Shown here: piece by piece, positions 23,076 through 35,145 of the stretch
Layout: every line of letters starts with the position of its first letter
How positions within the stretch are numbered: position 1 is the first letter of the stretch
DNA from: Panorpa germanica
Lineage: Eukaryota > Arthropoda > Insecta > Mecoptera > Panorpidae
Reading direction: 5' to 3'
NCBI GenBank assembly: GCA_963678705.1
Contig: OY783222.1
Span: forward strand, 2,356,001-2,420,000
DNA length: 64,000 nt
Position numbers and translations under genes: made by a program
The notes under the pieces: generated by a model
Seen by the model: only the letters and a program-made list of their open reading frames with translations
What the model was told of the DNA's origin: nothing
Database searches by the model: none

Positions 23076-24637
23076 TTATTTGGATTCATATTCTTCCCTC
23101 CGCCTTCTTACATAGGAAACTATAGCTGCAATGAAATACAGTGCACTAAGAACGATGAAATAACCGCCGTAAACTCTGAACTGATCCTTGGGAAGTAGAT
23201 TAAGTCCTCCTTCAGATATCACCACAACCGTCAAGATGGATTGAAAAACTAAAGCCATCATGGTATTTATTCCAAAAACTAATCCAAAACTGTCCTCGAT
23301 AAGGTGCTTTGCAATCTGATAACTAAAGAAATATAAATATCATGAGAAGAGGAAATCTTCAATAAAATTTATTTTTATTGTACCTTGAATAAGTTATCAT
23401 GAAGTGGTACAGGATTCCAAAAGAAATGTAACCCACATAGGACACCCACAGGGTGGTTGCCTGAACTGCCAGGATTATTGCACCACCCGCTAACAAGGAG
23501 CATACTGTTAGTGTCAACAGTCTGAAGTGTAACGCTCTGATTTTAAGGTATCCTGCTGAAATAGCTGCAGCTGCACCAAGAATTGTTAATACCGCTTCTA
23601 TGGCCCCATTCCAAATTTCGTTTTGCTAACGAAAAAATAATAATGATTCAATTTCTAGATGGAAGCACAAAGACCACAGATGATAGAGATATTTTTCCTA
23701 CTGACCTCTAAATTAGGTTGAATATCATCCCAGAGAAGTTGTATGTAGTATTGCACCATTCCATAACCGCCCATTGACAAGGAGTACCACAGACTCCAAT
23801 GCACCACTTCCTTTTGAGTATATGCTGAGACAAAGTGACTCCAAAACAATTTCATTCCTTCAGTAATCTTTTGCTTCAATGTTACTTTAACGACCAATTC
23901 AGTAAAATCTACTTTTTGAAGTGTTGAAGATACCGTTTCTATATTAGATGTAGTTGTTGGTCTTCTTGATTGTGAGATGCTTTGTTTTGCAGATCGATGA
24001 AAGTATAGACTTTTTCCTACTGGTGGAAGAAAGAGTGCCCAAATAGTAGCCGTTACGAGCGCTGAAATTATTAATAATCTGTAGGATCTGAGAACAATTG
24101 TACCTATAAGTGTCAAAATAACTCACTTCCAACTGAAATATAGAGCAATTGCCTCGACTCCATTACTTCCGTAAACATTAAAACTTGGCCTAAGACAGAT
24201 CCAGAGAAGTATCCAGTTAATACCGCTGCTCTCGTGTAAGAAGTCACCTTCTGATAGTGCTCCTTATCAACTTTGGCGTAAATGTATGTGTAGTATGCAA
24301 CCTCTGTCGCCATGAAGGTCCCGAAGAACACATGAGCAACAACGATGCCTGTAAAGGTTGTGCTCCATGTTAGAAAACTCCAACTTGTAACACCAGCGAG
24401 TCCACACAATATTATTATTGGTTTGTAACAGAAGAAATCTGTGATTAGAAACGCTACAACAGTGTGTGCTAAATTGGAATATGTTGCAACTGGAAATATA
24501 TATTGATTAACTTCTTCTGCAGTCAAATTTTGTGAAGGGCCAGTTAAGTAGTCCACTATGAAAGGTTCGGATGGTCGAAGTTCTTTGAAAAATCCGAATA
24601 CGCAAAGTATAAGACAAACGCGTAACCACTCTTGCAT
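23076..24637 (-). CDS. L9: SLC19 thiamine transporter-like, 451 aa
   Basis: Exons 24637-24127, 24061-23706, 23625-23384 and 23322-23076; introns 65, 80 and 61 bp; phases 1, 0, 2; open for 451 codons. Subgroup markers: QNLTAEEVNQYIF after the DYLTGP motif (sequon N-L-T at residue 37), VKVTLKQKITEGMKLFWSHF in the loop, SLSMGGYGMVQYYIQ (TM7) and SYQIAKHLIED in TM10. Glu112 of TM4 is present (TEVAYYTYIYAKV). The C-tail is basic and acidic (YVRRRREEYESK); the six orphan exons 3' of L3-L8 are closest to this exon 4. Exon 2/3 junction reads DDIQPNLE joined to QNEIWNGAIEA. Confidence 0.9.
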
Positions 24638-24727
24638 TTTATCGGTTCAATATCACACACAGACACAAACTGAAAGTTACGTTCTGCAGTGAATAATTTA
24701 TTTACACTAATTTGCATTAGATTAGAA

Positions 24728-24773
24728 GACAGAACCGGCAAATCGTAAATGAATCGACGCTTTATTATAAATA
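24728..24773 (-). promoter_or_regulatory. Putative core promoter of L9
   Basis: On the minus strand a TATA-like run (TATTTATAATAAAG, 24773-24760) is followed about 30 bp later by GGTTCTGTC (24736-24728), about 95 bp before the ATG. L10 has the same pair with the same spacing. Transcription start would be near 24730. Confidence 0.4.
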
Positions 24774-24887
24774 CGAGTAATATGCACTTTATCATTGAAG
24801 GTGATAACTAAAAATAACGTACGGTTATCAACAATTTGCCCTACTTGAATACCTCAAGTAAAAATGTGATATTGTTTACAATCTGAG

Positions 24888-24916
24888 CAGTGGCAGAATT
24901 ACCATACAGGGGCCCG
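24888..24916. mobile_element. Scar of an unclassified DNA transposon
   Basis: GCAGTGGCAGAATTACCATA followed by CAGGGGCCC resembles a hAT-type terminal sequence. A related word pair lies at the matching distance upstream of L11 (30279-30346), so an insertion probably predates the L9/L11 duplication. Classification is uncertain. Confidence 0.3.
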
Positions 24917-25922
24917 ATATCTGAAGAGATGAAAAATATTTACTTTAATTATTGCTTCGTTCTTCTGAAATTAAAAGATCTTCATTGAATTTAAATAAGA
25001 TTTATTTAAGAAATTATATTGGTGCTGCGGAAGCTGAATTGTTGAGAAAATAAACTCAAAAGATACTTACAGATTTTGAAACAAATTTAAGTTTGAAAAC
25101 ATTAAACACCAATATTACTGTTTCCTTGTTTATCTCGAAAACTATAAATCTCACAAAAACTTGTTGAAGACATTTTTTGTAGATAATAATATTGTGTACA
25201 ACTTTAATTAATCACTTTTTATTATAGCTTTTATAATAAAAAAGTTATAAGCAAAAACAGATCTTAAATTAAGTAGTGTAATGAGCAAACCGTTCTGCTG
25301 TAGTACGCAGTGGTTATTACATTTTTTAATTACAGTTTTCGAGATAAAGAACAATAACAATTTTAATTTTATTTCCAAAATGGCGGCCGAATGGAAACGC
25401 AGTGCAATTCCTTTACATAATGAAAGAAGAAAATTTTATCCTACTCAAAATGCATGTTTAGATGACGAGTTTTCCCATCTATATATATTTAAAAGTAAAC
25501 TTATCATTTCATTTTCACAAAAATCTTCCTGAAGCCTGTAAAACTATTTCGCTGACTTCAAAATAAAATTTCGGGTTCATGTCTGGAAAGTTATCAATAG
25601 TGATATAATCGCATGCAATATAATTTTGATAAAACAATCTTTGTTTTATCAGCTGATAGGTGATAATAGAACAATTTTAATTTTTTTAATTGGTATTATT
25701 TGTTTTTATTATACAGTAAAAGCACTACAAAACCATCGCTGTTAGTTCCAGAAATACATTAAAATGTAACACTATCCTGAAAGTGACACTATCCTGACTT
25801 ACAACACTTTAATTTTAACCGCATAAAACGAAATTAATAATAAATTTACACTAGATAAAATTGAAATTAATATTGTGTAAAACTGTCATCAATTATAAGG
25901 TATAATTTGAAAACCTGTGGTG

Positions 25923-27436
25923 TCACTTGCTTCTAAAATATGAAACTATAGCTGCGATGAAATACAGTGTACCTATAACGATGAAATAACCGCCATAAAC
26001 TCTAAACTGATTCTTGGGAAGTAGATTAAGTCCTCCTTCGGATATCACCACAACCGTCAAAATAGATTGAAACACCAAAGCGATCATGGTATTTATTCCA
26101 AAAATTAATCCAAAACTGTCCTCGATAAGATGCTTTGCAATCTGATAACTAAAAAAAATAAAAACTTGATGAGAAGAAAAAAATTCTGCAACAAAAATCT
26201 TCAACAAAATGTATTTTTATTGTACCTTGAGTAAGTTATCATGAAGTTGTACAGGATTCCAAAAGATACGTAACCTATGTAGGACACCCACAGGGTGGTT
26301 GCTTGCGCTGCCAGGATTATTGCACCACCTCCTAACAAGGAGCATACTGTAAGTGTCAACAGTCTAAAGTGTAACGCTCTGATTTTAAGGAATCCAGCTA
26401 AAATGGCTGCAGTTGCACCAAGAATCGTCATTGCCGCTTCTATGACCCCATTCCAAATACCGGTTTGCTAAGGAAGGATAATTAAGCTTTGTTTTCTAGG
26501 TAGAAGCATTATGCGACTTTGGGGGGGGGGGGAGGATTGTGATGAATATTTACACATATGTCTTATTGATAGATTTCAGAAAACAAAGGATGGGGATAGT
26601 AATTATTTTAGGTTATTAATTAACGAAATAATTATTCAACTAACCTCTAAATTAGGTTCAATATCCTGCCAGAGAAGTTGACTCCAAAGGAGTGTTATTT
26701 CAGTAAAATCTATTTTTTGGAGGGTTAAAGATTCTGTTTCTATAGTAGAATTAGTTGATGGTCTTCTTGATTGTAAGGTGCTGTGCCTTGTGGATCGATG
26801 GAAGTATAGACTTTTTCCTACTGATGGAACAAAGAGTGCCCAAATCGAAGCCGTTATGAGCCCTGAAATCAATAATAATCTGTAGGATATAAACAATTTT
26901 ACCTATAAATGTCATAATAACTTACTTCCAACTGAAATATAGACCAATTGCTTGGAGATCATTAATTCCGTGAACATTAAGACTTGGCCTAAAACGGATC
27001 CTGAAAAGTTTCCAGCTAATCTAGCTGCTCTCGTGTAGGAGGTCACCTTCTGATAGTGCTCCTTATCAACTTTGGCGTAAATGTACGTGAAATATGCAAT
27101 CTCAGTCGCATTAAAAGTTCCAAAAAACACAGATGCAGAAATGAGGCCTACAAAATTTGTGCTCCATGCCAGAAAACTATAACATGCAACACCAGCAACA
27201 CCACACAATATTATTATTGGTTTGTAACGAAAGAAATCAGTGATTAGAAATGCTAGGATAGTGTGAGCCAGAATGGAATATATTCCAACTGGAAGTATAT
27301 ATTGATTGACTTCTTCTGCTGTCAAATTTTGTGAAGGACCAGTTAAGTAGTCCACCATAAAAGGATCAGAGGGTCGAAATTCTTTGAAATATCCGAATGC
27401 GCAAAGTATGAGACAAACGCGTAACCAATCCAGCAT
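25923..27436 (-). CDS. L10: SLC19-like gene with in-frame loss of TM7, 398 aa
   Basis: Exons 27436-26926, 26862-26645, 26467-26226 and 26148-25923; introns 63, 177 and 77 bp. The frame is open throughout, but exon 2 is only 218 bp against 344-356 bp in its relatives L9 and L11. The difference from L9 is 138 bp, exactly 46 codons, and removes the end of the cytosolic loop and nearly all of TM7: DFTE runs into LLWSQLLWQDIEPNLE. An 11-TM product is unlikely to transport. The first residues read MLDWLRVC; an upstream in-frame ATG (27466) would add ten residues not seen in other loci. Intron 2 contains a run of 12 G. It could be a young pseudogene or encode a non-transporting variant. Confidence 0.75.
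26521..26532. repeat. Poly-G run in L10 intron 2
   Basis: Twelve consecutive G within the 177-bp intron 2 of L10; rare in this AT-rich window and prone to length error in sequencing. Confidence 0.9.
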
Positions 27437-27537
27437 TTTATCGGCTAAATATCGCAACACAGACACGAACTTTAAATTGGAAATGCGGGTCTGTAGGAAA
27501 TAAGTTATTCAGGCTTATTTGCATTAGATTGTACAGG

Positions 27538-27591
27538 GACAGAACCGGCAAGTTGTAAACGAATCGTGCTAATGTGTGTGAGTATAATAAA
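27538..27591 (-). promoter_or_regulatory. Putative core promoter of L10
   Basis: Minus strand: TTTATTATA (27591-27583) then CCGGTTCTGTC (27548-27538), about 100 bp before the ATG at 27436, as in L9. Confidence 0.4.
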
Positions 27592-27883
27592 CCAGAATTA
27601 TCATGGAAAGTGATAAGGAAAATTAACATATTGTTTATATGTCGTAATACATGTTGTAATACATGAAAGTGATAAATAAATACATTTTTATTTATAATTA
27701 AATTATTATATATTATTATCTTCAAAAAAATCTTCTACTTAAACTTGTAAAACTATTTCGATGTCTTTAAGATGAAATCCATGTCTGTAAAGGTTAAAGA
27801 GTCTTTGTTTTATCAGCTGATAGATGATAATAACAGCTGACAACATTTGGTAATCTTCGTTTTTATTAGTTTTAGTGTTACGA

Positions 27884-28117
27884 CTACAAAACTGCCGCTC
27901 TTAGATCGTGTAATCTATTAACTTGTTTTGGTCCTAGTTCTATCGAAACATAGAAAGGTAAACGTCCATCAAACATGGAAAGCTCTGAGAAAAGCTTGGC
28001 TGTGTTTTTCAAAGCCATCTTGTTAAAAATGTTATAAAACACCGATATCTCTAAAAACCGTAATGCTCGCTGCTCTACGTCTTGCATTCTTTCTCGCGAT
28101 GCGTTGATGCGAGCCAT
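27884..28117 (-). other. Unrecognised 77-codon open frame
   Basis: The frame has a protein-like composition (MARINASRERMQDVEQR at the start, RLPFYVSIELGPKQ later) and stays open some eight codons upstream of the Met. It has no counterpart in the other spacers and does not resemble SLC19. I do not recognise it. It could be a fragment of a processed gene copy or of a transposon inserted after the L9-L11 duplications. Confidence 0.25.
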
Positions 28118-28392
28118 ATGGACTTCTGGACGCTTACCTCAAACTAGAACCAGTTCTTTCTCTTTAAATAATTATTATCGCACATACTCGTAATACAGGT
28201 TATTTATTTATAAATTAGAATATTAACAATTAGTAATTAAATTAAAAAATTCAAAACTTTAGAGAGTTTATAAAGTATGTGCAATAAATATGTTCACACT
28301 AGATAAAATGTAATTCAAGATTTTGAGAAGAGATCATTAATTATAAAACTTATACTAGGTCTTGTCATAAAAGAAATCGATACAAAGGTGAT

Positions 28393-30005
28393 TCATATTC
28401 TGTCTGCTTTTGAAACCACAGCTGCGATGAAATACAGTGCACCTAGGACGATGAAATAACCGCCGTAAACTCTAAACTGATCCTTGGGAAGTAGATTAAG
28501 CCCTCCTTCAGATATGATCACAACCGTAAAGATGGATTGAAAAATCAGAGCCATCATCGTATTTATTCCAAAAACTAATCCAAAACTGTCCTCGATAAGG
28601 TGCTTTGCAATCTGATAACTAAAGAAAATATAAACTTGATGAGAAGAGAATATCCTGCAACAAAAATCTTCAACAAAATTTATTTTTATTGTACCTTGAG
28701 TAAGTTATCATGAAGTGGTACAGGATTCCAAAAGAAATGTAACCCACATAGGACACCCACAGGGTGGTTGCCTGGACTGCCAGGATTATTGCACCACCTC
28801 CTAACAAGGAGCATACTGTAAGTATCAACAGTCTGAAGTGTAACGCTCTGATTTTAAGGTATCCTGCTGAAATAGCTGCAGCTGCACCAAAAATCGTTAA
28901 TGTCGCTTCTATGGCCCCATTCCAAATTTCGTTTTGCTAACAAAAAGATAATAATGATATAATTTCTAGAAGGAAGCACAAAGACCACTGTGAGGTAACA
29001 TACTTAGCAACAAATGATGGGGATATTTTTATTACTGTAATCATTTTTTTCTGATTAGCTTATTAATTAACGTAATAATTATTCCACTGACCTCTAAATT
29101 AGGTTCAATATCCTGCCAGAGAAGTTGTATGTAGTATTGCACCATTCCATAACCACCCATCGACAGGGAGTACCACAGACTCCAATGCACCACCTCATTT
29201 TGAGAATATGCTGAGACAAAGTGACTCCAAAACAATTTCATTCCTTCAGTAATCTTTTGCTTCAATGTTACTTCAATAAAATCTATTTTTTGGAGGGTTA
29301 AAGATTCCGCTTCTATAGTAGAACTAGTTGATGGTCTTCTTGATTGTAAGGTGCTGTTCCTTGTGGATCGATGGAAATATAGACTTTTCTCTACTGATGG
29401 AAGAAAGAATGCCCAAATCGAAGCCGTTACGAGCGCTGAAATTGTTAATAATCTGTAGAATCTAGAAAAATTTATAAATGTCATAGTAACTCACTTCCAA
29501 CTGAAATATAGAGCAACTGCTTTGACTCCATTACTTCCGTGAACATTAAGACTTGGCCTAAAACAGATCCGGAGAAGCTTCCAGTTAATACCGCTGCTCT
29601 CGTGTAAGATGTCACCTTCTGATAGTGATCCTTATCAACTTTGGCGTAAATGTACGTGTAGTATGCAACCTCTGTTGCCATGAAGGTTCCGAAGAACACA
29701 TGAGCGACAACGATGCCTGTAAAGGTTGTGCTCCATGCCAAAAAACTCCAGCTTGTAACACCAGCGAGTCCACACAATATTATTATTGGTTTGTAACAGA
29801 AGAAATCTGTGATTAGAAATGCTAGAACAGTGTGTGCTAAATTGGAATATGTTGCAACTGGAAATATATATTGATTAACTTCTTCTGTTGTCAAATTTTG
29901 TGAAGGACCTGTTAGGTAATCTACTATAAAAGATTCGGATGGTCGAAGTTCTTTGAAAAACCCGAATACACAAAGTATTACACAAACGCGTAACCACTCT
30001 TGCAT
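28393..30005 (-). CDS. L11: SLC19 thiamine transporter-like, 440 aa
   Basis: Exons 30005-29495, 29435-29092, 28936-28695 and 28618-28393; introns 59, 155 and 76 bp; open for 440 codons. It groups with L9 (QNLTTEEVNQYIF, VTLKQKITEGMKLFWSHF, SLSMGGYGMVQYYIQ, SYQIAKHLIED). Sequon N-L-T at residue 37 and Glu112 are present. Exon 4 ends early: after FIAAVVS the tail is only KADRI, so the basic tail of L9 is lost, but the twelfth membrane segment is essentially complete. TM11 carries LIFQSIFTVVII. Confidence 0.88.
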
Positions 30006-30973
30006 TTTATTGGTTAAAAATCACACACAGACACAAGTTTCTAATTGGTAGTTAGGTTCTGCAGGTTTAAGTTATTTAGAGTTATTTGAATTAGATTGTA
30101 TTAGGACAGGACTCTATATTTTAAAACGAGTAATATAAATCAACTTTAGCGTTGAAAGGTAAAACTGAAAATAGTGTATGGTTATCAAGAATATACTTTA
30201 CTTAAATATTTATTGAGAATTTTAACATTGTTTACAATCTTGTCTGATATGAATACTGTAGGTAAAAGGTTCCTTAAAGCAGTGCTGGAACTACCATATA
30301 GGAAATCACAGCCTGGAGGTGGGAACGATGTTTGAAGGGGCCCAACATTTTTACTTTCATTATTTTTTTCATTATTTGTTCTCATTATTTTTACTTTCAT
30401 AATTTGTTGTTCAACCACTGCCTAAAACTCTTCTCGTAATTGCAAATACGCACTCGCAATTACTGCTGTGGCATGTGGGAGAGGAATGTTGATTGGAAGA
30501 ATCGTTGACAGGTTTAGTGATATGATATCAATGTAGCACTAGAAGTTATCGCGACAATAGCTATGGGAACAGGAAGCCTTAGTGAGTGCTCTAGTTAAAG
30601 CTCTGATGTTCAACATAGTTGATGACTTTGAAGTGCAGTCGACCCCAAAAATTCAAATTTAAATCCAGTAAATAAACGCATATTTAAGATACGTGATGTA
30701 GATTAACGTTATAGGGCCCTGATATATCGTACAAATTATAATAAAGAAAGAAAACAGTGTTACTGGACTCATACCGTGCAATAGACGCCTAAACCCCCCA
30801 AATTCAGCGAAATTGTACTAGTTGTTGCCATTTTAAAATATCATAATTACATATATGTAACAGATTTATTTATTTATCAATTAAAATAATAACAATTATT
30901 ATTATGTACTAATTATTATCTACTCTATTAAACTAACTTTAGATTTTAATTGTGTTCTTGTTACGATTTACAT
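30006..30973. other. Spacer between L11 and L12
   Basis: Upstream region of L11, paralogous to that of L9 (shared GGTTATCAA and ACATTGTTTACAATCT words). It includes a transposon-like scar at 30279-30346 (CAGTGCTGGAACTACCATAT, then GGGGCCCAAC). No gene seen. Confidence 0.45.
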
Positions 30974-32505
30974 TTAATTTGGTCTTCTAAAATATGAAAC
31001 TGCTGCTGCAATGAAGTAAACTGCTCCTAGAACAACAAAATAGCCACCGTAAACTCTAAACTGACCCCTTGGGGGTAGACTAAAGCCCCCCTCAGATATA
31101 ACAACAACTGTCAGAATGGATTGAACGGATAGAGCAATCAACGTGTTTATTCCAAAGATGAATCCAAAACTGTCATCAATTAAATGTTTTGCGATCTTAT
31201 AGCTAGAAGAATAATACATTTTATGAGAAGAACCATATAGATTTAACAAATATCTTGAACGGAATGTACATTTCTACCTTGAGAAAGTTATCATGAAGTT
31301 GTACAGAACTCCAGCAGAAACATAGGCCCCGTAAGACATCCAGAGCGTGGTTGCTTCGGCTGCCAGGATTATGGCACCACCTTCCAAAAGTGAACATACA
31401 GCAATTGTCAGCAATCCAAAGTGTAGGGCTCCGATTTTAACGTGGCCTGCTAAAAGGGCAGCTACTGCACCAAGAATCGTCAGTGTTGCCTCAGTGGCGC
31501 CATTCCAAATCGCAGTTTGCTAAAACAATCCGATCCTATTAGTATACGAGGGTGGATTAATAAGATCGTAGTTAGGATGTGTCAGACCTTTACATCGGGT
31601 TCAATATCTTGCCAGAGAATTTGAATATAAGAGCGTACTTGACCATAGGCAGCCATCGCCAGTAAGTAGCACAAACTCCATAGGATCATTTCCGTCTGGG
31701 TGTACGCTAGGAGAAACTGACTCCAGAGTAGTTTCCCTCCTGCAAAAACCTTTTGCTTGAATGTTATCCTAACGACAAAGTTCGCAAATTCTACTTCTTG
31801 GAGTGTGGGTAATACTGCTTTGTTATTGGAAGCACTTCTTTCCTGGAAGGTGCTGTACTTCGTGAACCGATTGAAACTCTTTGGCACTGGTGGGAGAAGG
31901 ATAGCCAAAACCGCAGCGATTACAAGTGCTGCAGTTATAAAAATAATTAAAAATTTGAAGGAGATTATTAAAATAATGTATGTCAATACAACTTACCTCC
32001 AAGAGTAATGTAATGTAATTGCCTGGAGTCCATCACCTCCATAAAAATAAGAACTTGACCCAACACGGAGCTGGAGAACGTACCTGCTAATACCGTAGCT
32101 CTGGTGTAGGCTGTTACCCTCTGGTAATGTTCTTTGTCAACTTTGGCGTAAATGTACGTAATAAGCAATCTCCGTAGCCATAAAGATCCCAAAAGTGACA
32201 TGTGTGACAATAAGGCCCGACCAGGTGGTAAACCATATAAAGAAACACAAACAAACCACACCACTCAGTCCACACAGAATAATTAGTGGTTTGTAGCACA
32301 AAAAATTAATAACTAAGAATGTTAAAATAACACTTGTCAAATAAGAGTAAGTAAAAACTGGTGTTAATGTTTGATAAACTACTTCCGCTGATACATTTAC
32401 CCAAGGGCCTGTTAAATAATCGACCAAAAAAGAATCAGATGGTCGAAATTCTTTAAAATATCCGAAAGCACAAAGTGCAAGACAAACTTGCAACCACTCT
32501 TTCAT
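30974..32505 (-). pseudogene. L12: SLC19-like gene broken by a 2-bp deletion
   Basis: Exons by homology: 32505-31997, 31928-31588, 31519-31278 and 31202-30974; introns 68, 68 and 75 bp with normal splice sites. Exon 1 is 509 bp where every other locus has 511 bp: near 32157-32161 the minus-strand codons after EIAYY have lost two bases, so the frame shifts into VHLRQS and a stop. The frame after the break is otherwise clean (TYIYAKVDKEHYQRVTAYTRA onward), and exons 2-4 are open and conserved (LGALVIAAVLA, SYIQILWQDIEPDVK). This suggests a very recent loss or a base-calling error. The start is taken at MKEWLQVC; four more in-frame residues lie upstream (32517). Confidence 0.8.
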
Positions 32506-33490
32506 GTTGTAGACCACGTGTTGCTAAGTCTCAGTCTGATACGAACCAAATGAGAAAGTAAATAAAGGACACACCAATGCACAAATGAACACAGCTTCAA
32601 GTAAATAAAGCAATTACTTTTCACAAGAACACAAACAAACGCAGCCTGCGTATATATTGAAGATACGGTTATCACATGTGCACTTACACTTTTATTTATA
32701 ACACTTTGCATGCCTAAGTGTAATTAACAAAGACAAGCATTATTTGATTCGGAAAATAAGTGCAGTATCAGTAGCATATTTTTATTTACGATGCAGTTTT
32801 TAAACAAGCTTTTGCTAATGATATTTCCTGATACAATTTGCATTAATTATAAAATAGCCTCGACAGAGTGAGCGATAATGAGGAACTAAGTGCATCTATA
32901 CATTGTAGTTACACATTGTAGTTATACCGCTCGTGTTATTACATGGAGGGGGAATCTGGGAACTTGCCCGTATCACTTATGATTTTAAGACACAAATTTA
33001 ACCATTTTGTCTATTCAGCAGTCCTAATGCTTGCGAGTCGGTTTCAACTCTTCCGCTTAGCTGTTATAAGTTAGTTATATATATTTTCTTGTTAATCTCT
33101 CTCAATCTTTTCTCTCTCTTTACATTACAAATTAATACATTACTATATCTCGTTACGATTCGTATTCTATTAATAAACAACACAGCTGTGAATTTATTTT
33201 TGTATTTTTTATGTGCAATATTGAATTTGCAATAATTGCATATCATTTTCAAAAAATGAAAAAGAAATTCTAGGTAAAAAGCGCGCGAATGTTTACAGTA
33301 AGACAATATATAGACAAACTACAAACTAACTACACATGGCGTAATTATTAAGGTTCACAAACAGTAAAATATTAGTTAATTAATTACGATTCTTGTTTGG
33401 AAGACATTCTTCACTTAAATAATCATTTTAAAAACGTAATATACCTTGTTTATGTTTTATTAAGTAAACAAAAAATTTCGTTATACAATT
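32506..33490. other. Spacer between L12 and L13
   Basis: AT-rich, no gene and no clear copy of the paired-GATA block. On the minus strand an AATAAA lies at 33461-33456, about 30 nt after the L13 stop codon. Confidence 0.45.
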
Positions 33491-35058
33491 TTAAGTCGAT
33501 TTGTTGTTCTTATGTCTTGTAAGATATGATACTAGAGCAGCAATAACAAAGATGACTCCTAGAACAATAAAATAACCACCGTAAACTGCAAACTGACTCC
33601 TGGGAGGTAGAGCCAAGCCTTCTTCAGAGTTGACAACAATAGTTAAGACGGATTGAATGATTAGAGCCACTAAGGTGTTTATTCCAAAAACTAATCCAAA
33701 ACTGTCTTCGATTAGGTGCTTTGCAATCTCGTAACTAAAAATACCAGAAAATTCATAAGAAGATAAAACCCTCCAGCTGAAAATATTTACCAAAATTGCT
33801 CTCTACCTTGAATAAGTTATCATGAAATTGTATACAATTCCAGCAAAAACGTAGGCCGCATAAGATACCCAAAGACAACTGGTTTGACCTGCAAGAATTA
33901 TACCACCTCCCGTCAGAAGGGAGCATATAGTAAGTGTTAACAATCCAAAGTGTAGGGCCCCTATTTTAACGTAGCCAGCTAAAAGGGCTGCTGCCGCACC
34001 GAAAATTGTTAAAGCTGCTTCAACAGCTCCATTCCAAATAGCAGTTTGCTAGAAATTAAGTCTTTGTGTAATAGTTCTTGACCAAAATAAATCGCAGTGT
34101 AAGTTTATTAATTAACATAATGTAACTAACGTCCAGATTGGGTTCAATATCCTGCCAAAGAACTTGTCCATAATATCGCACCTGGGAAAAGCCGCCCATT
34201 GCTAGTGCGTACCACAAGCTCCAATGTACCACTTCCTTCTTAGAAAACGCTGAGACAAAATGACTCCAAAGTAGTCTTACTCCATCAGTTATCTTTTCCT
34301 TGAATGTTGATTTATCAACCGAATCCTTAATATCAATTTTTTGGAGAGATGGAGACACTGTTTCAATATTATAAGTAGTTGATGTTCTTCTTGTGTCAAA
34401 AGTGTTATACTTCGTTGATCGATGGAAGTAGAGACTCTTTGATACAGATGGGAGAAAGAATGAACAAATAGTAGCCGTTACAAGTGCTGTAATCGACAAA
34501 ACATTTTAGGAAGAGTATTTTATTAAAGAGATTTTAAAATCACTTACCTCCAACTGTAACATAAGTCAATTCTTTGGAGTCCATCACCTCAGTAAACATT
34601 AGAACTTGTCCAACGACGGAACCAGAAAAGTACCCCGCTAATGTCGCTGCTCTTGTGTAAGAAGTCACCTTCTGATAATGCTCTTTGTCAACTTTGGCGT
34701 AAATGTAAGTGTAATAAGCAATCTCCATAGCAAGGAATGTTCCAAAAAGGACATGCGCTCCGATAAGACTTGCATAGTTTGAAAACCCAACAAACAGACT
34801 CCAGCAAGCAATTCCAGAAACACCGCATAGTACAATAAGCGGTTTGTAGCAGAAGAAATCAGTAATTAAAAATGTTAAAACAACGTGCGCTAGATAAGAA
34901 TATGTACTTATAGGATACAATACTTGATAAATATCTTCTGCTGACACATTCCGGTGAGGACCCGTTAAGTAGTCCACTACAAAAGGTTCGGATGGTCGAA
35001 ATTCTTTGAAATAACCGAACGCACAAAGTATAAGACAAACTCGGAGCCATTCTTGCAT
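33491..35058 (-). CDS. L13: SLC19 thiamine transporter-like, 450 aa
   Basis: Exons 35058-34548, 34486-34131, 34048-33807 and 33734-33491; introns 61, 82 and 72 bp; open for 450 codons. Start chosen at MQEWLRVC; nine further residues upstream (35085) are not conserved. It has FRPSEPF, DYLTGPHRNVSAED (sequon N-V-S at residue 37), Glu112 in AMEIAYYTYIYAKV, LWQDIEPNLD at the exon 2 end and SYEIAKHLIED. The outer loop between TM11 and TM12 is NSEEGLALPP, more acidic than the SEGGFNLLP of L2-L8. It groups with L14-L16. Confidence 0.9.
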
Positions 35059-35145
35059 TTTGTAAGAACACAACTTAATAAACACTCGCTTTTAATTATA
35101 AATGATTATCACGCAATTGTTATACTTTGTTTACATTTTATAACA

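Larger units (their letters stand above)
24638..25922. other. Spacer between L9 and L10
   Basis: Holds the L9 promoter, a transposon-like scar at 24888-24916 (CAGTGGCAGAATTACCATAC and GGGGCCC), a 25080-25420 stretch with GTAGATAATAATAT and ATGGCGGCCGAATGG words that also occur in the inverted repeats at 58-59 kb, and the 12-bp palindrome TATCAGCTGATA near 25647-25658. No gene is supported. Confidence 0.45.
27437..28392. other. Spacer between L10 and L11
   Basis: Contains the L10 promoter, a TTATCAT..GTGATAA pair (about 27599-27617) shared with L9, the palindrome TATCAGCTGATA (near 27811-27822) also seen in the L9-L10 spacer, and an unrecognised open frame at 27884-28117. The rest is AT-rich with no recognisable content. 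Confidence 0.45.
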
